Shown in pieces: positions 8,749-17,104 of a stretch of DNA of 64,000 nt. Source of the DNA: PALSA-1353 sp050014015 (lineage in GTDB: Bacteria > Planctomycetota > Phycisphaerae > Tepidisphaerales > Tepidisphaeraceae); assembly GCA_050014015.1 (NCBI GenBank), contig JBEKEC010000028.1, positions 3,810 through 67,809 of the forward strand. The letters run 5' to 3'. Made by a program: the position numbers and the translations under genes. The first letter of the stretch is position 1; every line of letters starts with the position of its first letter. The notes beneath the pieces were generated by a model. That model did not search any database, was not told the origin of the DNA, and worked only from the letters and a program-made list of their open reading frames with translations.

Positions 8749-10026
8749 ATGGAAAAGAACGTCTCTACTCGCCGGATTTTTTTGCAAAAGGGTTTGACGC
8801 TCCTGGCGGTGGCGCCGACGATCCCGACGTTTTTGGATCAGACCGTGATGGCGCTGAACGATCCGTACGACACCAAGTTGACGCAGCAGGCGACGGGCAA
8901 GGACGGGAAGATCCTGGTGGTTGTGCAACTGTCCGGCGGCAACGACGGGATGAGCATGGTCATTCCCTACGGCGATGACGTGTACTACCAGGCCCGCGCC
9001 AGGATTTCACATCCGGCCAAGGACATCCTGAAAATCAACGGCTATCTTGGCCTGCATCCAAATCTGACGGGGCTGAAGAACCTGTATGACAACGGCGATC
9101 TGGCGATCGTTCAGGGGGTTGGATATCCGAACCCGAACCGGTCGCACTTCCGCTCGATGGATATTTGGCAAAGCGCCGAGCCGGAGCGGCAGCAGCCGAG
9201 CACCGGCTGGATCGGGCGTTATTTCGACAACACCTGTCCGGGTTGCGATCCGAAGGTGGGGGTCGCGATTGGGGATGCGTTACCGCTGGCGATGCAGGGC
9301 GAGAAGGTGTTGCCGCTGAGTTTCGAGCGTCCGGACAGTTATCGGTACAACGGCCGGGACAAGGCGGATTACGTCAAGCTGAATCAGGCGGATTTGCAGG
9401 GATCGGCAATCCTGCCCCCGAAGACCGTCACGGCCAGGAATCAACTTGATTTCCTCCACCGGACCGCGATGGACGCGCAGTTGAGCAGCGAAGAGATTCT
9501 GCGATTGACGCGGAACCATTCGTCGCCGGCGCCGTATCCGGCCAATGAATTCGGAAACGGCCTGAAGACGATCGCGGCAATGATCGCCGGCGGGCTGCCG
9601 ACGAGGGTCTATTACGTGGCGCTTGGCGGGTTTGACACGCACGTGGGTCAGTTGGGGCGGCATGATGCGCTGATGAAGCAATTGTCGGACGGGCTCAGTG
9701 CGTTCTGGCAGGATTTGAAACAGCAGAAGAACCAGGATCGTGTGCTGGCGATGACGTTCAGCGAGTTTGGCCGCCGGGTGCAGGAGAATGCCAGCAACGG
9801 CACGGACCACGGGGCGGCGGCGCCGATGTTGGTGATGGGTTCGAGCATCAAGCAGGGGATCGTCAGCCCGCATCCGTCCCTGACGGACCTGGACCAGGGC
9901 GACCTGAAATACGTGGTGGATTTCCGGTCGGTTTACGCCAGCATGTTGCAGAACTGGCTGAACACGCCCAGCAAACCGATCCTGGGCGATCAGTACCCGC
10001 TTCTGCCGCTGGTGAAAGACGCCTGA
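8749..10026 (+). CDS. DUF1501 family secreted protein
   Basis: Sulfatase/alkaline-phosphatase-like fold family of unknown activity; 425 residues. The N-terminus (STRRIFLQKG, then a hydrophobic run LTLLAVAPTIPTFL) looks like a twin-arginine-type signal, so export in folded form is likely. Family motifs are VVQLSGGNDGMSMVIPY, LHPNLTGLKNLYDNGDLAIV, GVGYPNPNRSHFRSMDIW, YVALGGFDTHVGQ and TFSEFGRRVQENASNGTDHG, which carry probable metal and active-site residues (Asp, His, Ser, Glu). It is co-transcribed with the DUF1800 gene and closed by a strong intrinsic terminator 69 bp after the stop. Confidence 0.93.
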   Translation: MEKNVSTRRIFLQKGLTLLAVAPTIPTFLDQTVMALNDPYDTKLTQQATGKDGKILVVVQLSGGNDGMSMVIPYGDDVYYQARARISHPAKDILKINGYLGLHPNLTGLKNLYDNGDLAIVQGVGYPNPNRSHFRSMDIWQSAEPERQQPSTGWIGRYFDNTCPGCDPKVGVAIGDALPLAMQGEKVLPLSFERPDSYRYNGRDKADYVKLNQADLQGSAILPPKTVTARNQLDFLHRTAMDAQLSSEEILRLTRNHSSPAPYPANEFGNGLKTIAAMIAGGLPTRVYYVALGGFDTHVGQLGRHDALMKQLSDGLSAFWQDLKQQKNQDRVLAMTFSEFGRRVQENASNGTDHGAAAPMLVMGSSIKQGIVSPHPSLTDLDQGDLKYVVDFRSVYASMLQNWLNTPSKPILGDQYPLLPLVKDA

Positions 10027-10095
10027 CAGCCGTCGTGAAACGAAATCCCGGTGGACCTTGACGATACATGGGGACGGTTGAGTCCTGCGGGAACG

Positions 10096-10124
10096 CCCCG
10101 AGGTATTCAAACCTCGGGGTTTTT
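10096..10124 (+). terminator. intrinsic terminator of the DUF1800-DUF1501 operon
   Basis: Perfect 9-bp stem CCCCGAGGT / ACCTCGGGG with a 6-base loop (ATTCAA), directly followed by TTTTT. One of the two clearest intrinsic terminators in the window. Confidence 0.93.
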
Positions 10125-10444
10125 GTGCTTTCGCGGATTTATAACGGCTGTAGGGGAAACCGGATAGGTCATTTCGTCGTAGACACTTTTGGTGGTGCAG
10201 GCTAAGCTAGTGTATCGGGATCGTTCTTGTATCAACGGGCGCCAACCCCATGCCGGAAATCTCATTCCGGCACCGCTCTTTCGCAACGAATTGGCTGCAA
10301 TCCGGCCGAAGATATTTGCAGCGGCCGGCATTGCAACTCCGTTCCTGGAATGGAATGGTAAACTTGTGGCAAGCCGTCGACGCCCTTGGATAGAGCCAAC
10401 ACGCTTTTGACGGAGCAAACACGTTTTGATGGAGTACGAAAACC
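10125..10444 (+). other. leader region upstream of prkA
   Basis: About 320 bp without a gene. It holds a perfect 8-bp hairpin (TGCCGGAA, loop ATCTCA, TTCCGGCA) at about 10252-10273. Two near-identical direct repeats follow (ACACGCTTTTGACGGAG and ACACGTTTTGATGGAG) at about 10399-10434; the second ends in the GGAG that serves as prkA ribosome binding site. This suggests a long regulated leader, but no known riboswitch is recognisable. Confidence 0.45.
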
Positions 10445-12516
<2,072 letters not shown>

Positions 12517-12520
<4 letters not shown>

Positions 12521-12750
12521 TGCGGAGATTTAACCGCCGTTCCGGATATTCGTTGGTCGTGGTTGGATTGCTGGGAATCGCATTTTTCTGGATCACCGAT
12601 CCGCGTTACGGCCTGGCGCTGCGATGGAGCCGCGGCGAAAACCCGATCGATCTGGCCAACTGGCATCTTCCGGGGACGATCCTGGGATTGGCGGGATCGC
12701 TTTTGGTTTTTCTGATCGGGTTATATCTTCTGTCGAGGAAGGTGACGTGA
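12517..12750 (+). CDS. small two-helix membrane protein
   Basis: A 77-residue protein not recognised as a named family. Two hydrophobic segments are visible, at about residues 11-26 and 50-71, separated by a polar loop containing TDPRYGLALRW and NPIDLANW. The start overlaps the prkA stop by 4 bases (ATGA), which implies translational coupling; a second ATG follows at once. Its position between prkA and yeaH suggests it works with the kinase, perhaps as a membrane anchor, but that is a guess from location. Confidence 0.75.
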
Positions 12751-12762
12751 GGAGTTTTTGCC

Positions 12763-12978
12763 GTGGTGAATGAATTGAAGGACCTTCTGGATCGTGAGCC
12801 GTTCGCGGCGTTTCGCATCGTTCTAACGAGTGGAAGCACTTATGAGGTGACCAGCCCGTATCAGATCGCGATCGGGCAGACGCAGTTGCACTATTATTTT
12901 CCTCGCTCCGACCGCAAGGCGGTCCTGAGAATGAACCAAATTGCCTCTTACGAGGATTCCGAGCGAACAAGCTCTTGA
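12763..12978 (+). CDS. small conserved-looking protein of unknown function
   Basis: A 71-residue soluble protein starting at GTG 12763 (a second GTG follows at once), with GAGGAG about 8 bases upstream. The first part, LKDLLDREPFAAFRIVLTSG, resembles small planctomycetal proteins with an (L/R)REPF-x-PF-type opening and a short beta-rich fold. No catalytic motif is visible. It lies 12 bp after the small membrane-protein gene and 6 bp before yeaH, so it belongs to the prkA-yeaH operon. Confidence 0.7.
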   Translation: MVNELKDLLDREPFAAFRIVLTSGSTYEVTSPYQIAIGQTQLHYYFPRSDRKAVLRMNQIASYEDSERTSS

Positions 12979-12984
12979 GCAACG

Positions 12985-14079
12985 ATGATCCTCAAGATCG
13001 AAAAAGATCACCAGCGATTCCGGCAGATCGTCAAGGGCCGGATTCGCGATGACCTGCGCAAATTTCTGACCAAGGGGGAATTGATCGGCAAGGAGGGGAA
13101 GCACCTGATCAGCATTCCGGTGCGCGGGATCGAGTTGCCGCATTTCCGGTATGGGGACAATTCCGCGGGCGTCGGGGCGGGGGAGGGCAAGGAGGGCGAC
13201 GTCGTCGGCCAGGGACAGGGCAAAACCCAGGGCGGCACCGAGGCCGGACAGCACATCATGGAGGTGGACCTGTCCCTGGACGAATTGGCGGAGATTTTGG
13301 CCGAGGAATTGAAGCTGCCGCGGATCGAGCCCAAGGGAAAGCACCGGATCACCACGATCCGGGACAAGTACAGCGGCATTCGCCGCGTTGGGCCGGCATC
13401 CTTGCTGCATTTCAAACGCTCGTTCAAGGAAGCGCTCAAACGGCAGATCATGATCGGCGATTACGATCCCGACCGGCCGATCATCATCCCGCAGCGAAAG
13501 GACATCCGCTATCGAAGCTGGAAGGAGGTGAAAAGCCCGCAGTCCAACGCGGTGATCGTCTTCATGATGGACGTCTCCGGCTCCATGGGCGAAGAGCAAA
13601 AGGAACTGGTGCGCGTGGAGAGCTTCTGGATCGACACCTGGCTGCGGACGAATTACGAGGGCATCGAATCACGCTACATCGTGCACGACGTTCAGGCCAA
13701 GGAAGTGGACAAGCACACGTTCTACCACCTTCGTGAAGACGGCGGCACGAAGATCAGCAGCGCGTTCCGCTGCGCCAAGGCGATGTTGGATTCGCACTAC
13801 TCGGCCGAGGAGTGGAACATTTACCTTTTCCACTTCAGCGACGGGGACAACAGCTCGGAGGCCGACAGCCGCGACTGCGTGAAGCTGCTGAAGGAGCAGC
13901 TCCTGCCGATCTGCAACATGTTCGGCTATTGCCAGGTGGCCAGCGCCTACGGTTCGGGGAATTTCATCAACGTTCTGCACGAGCATCTGAGGAATCACGA
14001 GAAGGTTCTGACGAGCCGGGTGAATTCGAAGGATGACATTTACGATTCGATCAAGACGTTTTTCGGGAAGGGGCATTGA
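12985..14079 (+). CDS. yeaH: YeaH/DUF444 von Willebrand A-like protein
   Basis: Partner protein of PrkA-type kinases in many bacteria; its exact activity is unknown. The 364-residue protein has a basic N-terminal part, a glycine-rich linker (about 58-85) and a C-terminal von Willebrand A-like domain with the metal-site motif DVSGSMG at about residues 196-202, plus DGGTKISSA and FSDGDNSSEAD in the positions of the other metal-binding loops. The usual third member of the set, spoVR, is not next to it here. It ends the operon begun by prkA. Confidence 0.93.
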   Translation: MILKIEKDHQRFRQIVKGRIRDDLRKFLTKGELIGKEGKHLISIPVRGIELPHFRYGDNSAGVGAGEGKEGDVVGQGQGKTQGGTEAGQHIMEVDLSLDELAEILAEELKLPRIEPKGKHRITTIRDKYSGIRRVGPASLLHFKRSFKEALKRQIMIGDYDPDRPIIIPQRKDIRYRSWKEVKSPQSNAVIVFMMDVSGSMGEEQKELVRVESFWIDTWLRTNYEGIESRYIVHDVQAKEVDKHTFYHLREDGGTKISSAFRCAKAMLDSHYSAEEWNIYLFHFSDGDNSSEADSRDCVKLLKEQLLPICNMFGYCQVASAYGSGNFINVLHEHLRNHEKVLTSRVNSKDDIYDSIKTFFGKGH

Positions 14080-14082
14080 CTT

Positions 14083-14331
14083 TTGCCTCGCCCGCTCTTT
14101 GAGATTCTTGGCCCGATTCGAAACGTGCGCGTGATTGCCAGTGGACCAAGCGTGCGCATTCGGAAATACTTGCGGGCGCAGTTTGGCGGACGAGATTGGC
14201 GTAAGATGAAGGGTGAAGCATTGGTGCGTGATATAAAAGGTGAAATCTATGAAGCCGAAATTCACTGGTTCGAAGCGCACGGCCTCGGGCATAGGCTCGA
14301 ACGGATCAAACGCTCGCTCAACCGCTCGTGA
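14083..14331 (+). CDS. small conserved-looking protein, unknown
   Basis: An 82-residue basic protein. The best start is TTG at 14083, 3 bases after the yeaH stop, because the segment GPIRNVRVIASGPSVRIR is likely part of the domain; ATG 14206 would drop it. It contains WRKMKGEALV, then IYEAEIHWFEAHGLG. No known function is recognisable. The alternating strand and helix pattern and small size would suit a toxin-like or nucleic-acid-binding role, but nothing in the sequence proves that. The next gene overlaps or closely follows it. Confidence 0.6.
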   Translation: MPRPLFEILGPIRNVRVIASGPSVRIRKYLRAQFGGRDWRKMKGEALVRDIKGEIYEAEIHWFEAHGLGHRLERIKRSLNRS

Positions 14332-14566
14332 TCGCGGTAAACGATCTCACCCATTTTTCGCGATTTGCATTGAGCGCGGGGAGAATAAAGCTTCGTTGCA
14401 GCTCGGAATGACCTACAAGGTTATCAAGCCCGAGGCGAATGACCGGCCATATTTCTTTCGCGTTGTCGACGAAGAAGGAGAAGATTATCTCTATCCAGCG
14501 GACTGGTTCGTCCCTGTCGATCTTCCGCCCAAAGCCAAGAAGACGCTCATCGCTGCCAGCGCGTAA
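14249..14566 (+). CDS. small acidic protein, unknown; start uncertain
   Basis: The conserved-looking part begins near 14357 (AICIERGENKASLQLGMTYKV) and runs through FFRVVDEEGEDYLYPADWFVPVDLP to the stop, about 65 residues forming a beta-rich small domain. The only in-frame ATG before this part is at 14249, inside the previous gene in another frame, which gives an N-terminal extension of low-complexity Ser/Arg/Thr that is probably not translated. A non-standard start (ATT near 14360-14370) may be the real one. The pairing with the previous small gene looks functional; no function can be named. Confidence 0.55.
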   Translation: MKPKFTGSKRTASGIGSNGSNARSTARDRGKRSHPFFAICIERGENKASLQLGMTYKVIKPEANDRPYFFRVVDEEGEDYLYPADWFVPVDLPPKAKKTLIAASA

Positions 14567-14594
14567 GAGCCGCACAGGATGATTGGCCGTTGTT

Positions 14595-15149
14595 ATGACA
14601 ACGACATCCACCAAACCGATCACGGCCGACGAATTGCTCAAGATGGGCGATATCGGGCGATGCGAGCTCATTTATGGGGAGCTGGTCATGATGAGTCCTG
14701 CGGGTTTCGATCATGGAATAGTCGCGGTTCGGATTGCTCGGTTTCTCGCGGAGTTCGTGGAAGAACATGACCTCGGAGCGGTTCTTGCCGCTGAGACCGG
14801 ATTCAAGGTGGAATCCAAACCTGATCTTGTCCGCGCGCCGGATGCCAGTTTTGTTCGCAAGGATCGCGTGCCGAAAACCGCGTGGAGCAAGTTTTTTCCA
14901 GGTGTTCCCGATCTTGCCGTCGAAGTGATTTCACCGGACGACACAAAGCGTGAAATCGCGGAGAAGGTGAACGTGTGGTTGGCGCATGGCACCACATCAT
15001 GTTGGGTTGCGGATCCAGCGACGATGACGCTGATGATCCACCGGATAGGGCAAAAGCCGGTTCGATTGACGGTGCGGGACAAGATCAGCGGTGAGCCTGC
15101 GATTCCGGGGTTCGTTTTGCCGGTTTCTAAAATCTTCAAACGGCCATGA
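14595..15149 (+). CDS. Uma2 family (DUF820) PD-(D/E)XK-like protein
   Basis: Member of a restriction-endonuclease-fold family, very abundant in cyanobacteria and planctomycetes, whose cellular role is unclear. Of 184 residues, the family opening ITADELLKMGDIGRCELIYGEL, the segment AAETGFKVESKPDLVRAPDASFV, and the core PDLAVEVISPDDTKREIAEKVN with its Asp/Glu and Lys residues are all present, followed by the typical GTTSCWVADP (usually GxxxVWVVDP). A TTG at 14583 is an alternative start. Surrounded by small unknown genes; no partner is evident. Confidence 0.88.
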   Translation: MTTTSTKPITADELLKMGDIGRCELIYGELVMMSPAGFDHGIVAVRIARFLAEFVEEHDLGAVLAAETGFKVESKPDLVRAPDASFVRKDRVPKTAWSKFFPGVPDLAVEVISPDDTKREIAEKVNVWLAHGTTSCWVADPATMTLMIHRIGQKPVRLTVRDKISGEPAIPGFVLPVSKIFKRP

Positions 15150-15188
15150 CTTCGTCGGCCCGCCTGTCCCTGGGTATAATGCTCACTC

Positions 15189-15932
15189 ATGATGATTTCC
15201 TTACTCGCCGAAGCCACCGGCAACGCAAACCCATATTGGCTGCTCGCACCCCTCGGAATCGGAGGCTTTTTGCTGTTGCTTTTGGCGGTGGCGATGATCG
15301 AGCGGCGAAACTCCCTGCCCTATGTTCGCGTGCCGATGGAATCGGTTCAGGCTCTTTCGCCTTACGTCAGGCGGATGAGCGACGACGTTAACGCGGAGGG
15401 GTTTGTTTTCGGTGATTACATCGCGCACGCCAAGCCATCCATTAAGATATGCGGCACGGTCTGGCTCTCACGCGATGGGCGAACACTCGTGGTTACATCT
15501 TCGGGCACCGTATCCAGGCTGCGGTCCAAGCAGACGTTTCTTATTTCACCGCTCAACGATGGAACCTACCTATGCACGACGGACAACGTCGGCGAGAGCG
15601 ATCCGTCCAGGCTGCTCCGGTTCAAACGCCGTTGGAACGGATTATTCGCCGATTTATGGAAACTTCATCAAAAACGCCTTAGCAGCGAGCCGTTTGCCGT
15701 TACGGCATTTCGTCAGTCGGCTCCGTTCGACATACTCACCGAGATCTACGGTCGCCGAACCCAAGCGATGAATGAAAAAGGTCTGGCACGATACGCAGAT
15801 GCCGACCAGGCATACTGGCGACATACCTTTCTGGGCGCACTGCACATCTGCGGCGGATTGTTTGTGCAATTGGGCGACGCGGCGCGACAGTTCTGGCGGA
15901 TGTATTTGCCGGGCGCCGGATCGGCCGTGTAA
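15189..15932 (+). CDS. single-pass membrane protein, unknown
   Basis: A 247-residue protein with one strong N-terminal membrane helix (about residues 17-36, WLLAPLGIGGFLLLLLAVAM) followed by a soluble region of about 210 residues with mixed composition. The soluble part contains a predicted beta-rich segment (KICGTVWLSRDGRTLVVTSS) and ends with a weakly hydrophobic patch. No family signature, cysteine motif or catalytic motif is visible. Two ATGs in tandem open the gene. It is separate from the gdh-like gene downstream, which has its own ribosome binding site. Confidence 0.7.
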   Translation: MMISLLAEATGNANPYWLLAPLGIGGFLLLLLAVAMIERRNSLPYVRVPMESVQALSPYVRRMSDDVNAEGFVFGDYIAHAKPSIKICGTVWLSRDGRTLVVTSSGTVSRLRSKQTFLISPLNDGTYLCTTDNVGESDPSRLLRFKRRWNGLFADLWKLHQKRLSSEPFAVTAFRQSAPFDILTEIYGRRTQAMNEKGLARYADADQAYWRHTFLGALHICGGLFVQLGDAARQFWRMYLPGAGSAV

Positions 15933-15991
15933 TCTGCGCTGCCAACATTTGCGAGCTTCGTTATAGTGCCTTCATCCGGAAGGAGTTTCCG

Positions 15992-17104
15992 ATGAAGGCC
16001 GTCGCCGTATTCCCGTCGAGCAAGCAAGTCAAAATCATCGATCATCCGGAACCTTCGATTTCTTCGCCGACGGACGTGAAGCTGCGCATGATCGACGTCG
16101 GCATCTGCGGGACGGACAAGGAGATCGTTTCGTTTCAATACGGCACGCCGCCCCAGGGGTCGGATTATCTGGTGATCGGGCACGAATCGCTGGGGGAAGT
16201 CGTGCAAACCGGGCCGGGCGTCAAGACGCTCAAGAAGGGCGATCTGGTGGTGATGATGGTTCGGCGGCCATGCGATCATCCCCAGTGCGTGGCTTGCCGG
16301 GCCGGGCGGCAGGATTTCTGTTACACCGGCGATTTCACGGAGCGCGGCATCAAGGGCCGGCATGGATTCATGACCGAATATGTCGTCGATGACGAGAAGT
16401 ACATGAATCCCGTTCCCGGCGATTTGCGCGGCGTGGCGGTGCTGGTTGAGCCGCTGACGATCGCGCAGAAGGCGATCGAGCAGTTGTGGCAGGTTCAGTC
16501 AAGGTTACCCTGGGCGTGTCCGGCGGAGCCGGGGAAACCAGCGGGGTATTGCCACAAGGCCGTCGTGCTGGGGGCCGGGCCGGTGGGTTTGCTCGGGGCG
16601 ATGGCGCTGGTGGTGCAGGGGTTTCAGACGTACGTCTATTCCAGGACTCCGCCGCCCAATCCACGGGCCGATCTTTGCTCGGCCATCGGCGCGCAATACA
16701 TTTCTTCCGATGAAACGTCCGTGGATGAAATGGCGAAGATCGTCGGCGGGATCGACGTGGTGTACGAAGCCGTCGGGGCGTCGTCTCTGGCGTTCGACGT
16801 GATGCGCGTGCTGGGAACCAACGGCGTATTCATTTTCACGGGAGTACCCGGCAGAAAGGCTCCGATTGAAGTGGACACCGATTTGCTGATGCGCGATTTC
16901 GTGCTGAAGAACCAGGTGATTTACGGCACGGTGAACGCCGGCAAGCAGGCGTTTCTGGACGCGATCGGCGATCTGGCGGAGTATCGCAGGCGTTGGCCGG
17001 ATGCGGTGAGAAGGTTGATTACCGGCCGGTTCAGGATCGATCAGGCGATCGATCTGTTGACGGGGCGGGTGGGGGGGATCAAGAACGTGGTGAGCCTGCA
17101 ATGA
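15992..17104 (+). CDS. zinc-dependent glucose 1-dehydrogenase-like oxidoreductase
   Basis: Medium-chain dehydrogenase of 370 residues. Catalytic zinc ligands are indicated by Cys39 (GICGTDKEI) and His64-Glu65 (GHES); the structural zinc loop has Cys94, Cys99, Cys102 and Cys110. The nucleotide-binding loop is GAGPVGLLGA. The GTDKE and GHESLGEV motifs and the long C-terminal domain with RDFVLKNQVIYGTVN point to the archaeal-type glucose/galactose dehydrogenase group, which oxidises aldose C1 using NAD(P). An AAGGAG site precedes the ATG. Its TGA overlaps the start of the glucosidase gene, so glucose released there may be its substrate. Confidence 0.87.
   Translation: MKAVAVFPSSKQVKIIDHPEPSISSPTDVKLRMIDVGICGTDKEIVSFQYGTPPQGSDYLVIGHESLGEVVQTGPGVKTLKKGDLVVMMVRRPCDHPQCVACRAGRQDFCYTGDFTERGIKGRHGFMTEYVVDDEKYMNPVPGDLRGVAVLVEPLTIAQKAIEQLWQVQSRLPWACPAEPGKPAGYCHKAVVLGAGPVGLLGAMALVVQGFQTYVYSRTPPPNPRADLCSAIGAQYISSDETSVDEMAKIVGGIDVVYEAVGASSLAFDVMRVLGTNGVFIFTGVPGRKAPIEVDTDLLMRDFVLKNQVIYGTVNAGKQAFLDAIGDLAEYRRRWPDAVRRLITGRFRIDQAIDLLTGRVGGIKNVVSLQ

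Noticed and set aside
14083..15149. Small-gene cluster with a Uma2-type nuclease as a defence island
   Set aside because: No restriction, CRISPR, retron or other defence component is next to it, and Uma2 proteins are common outside defence loci.
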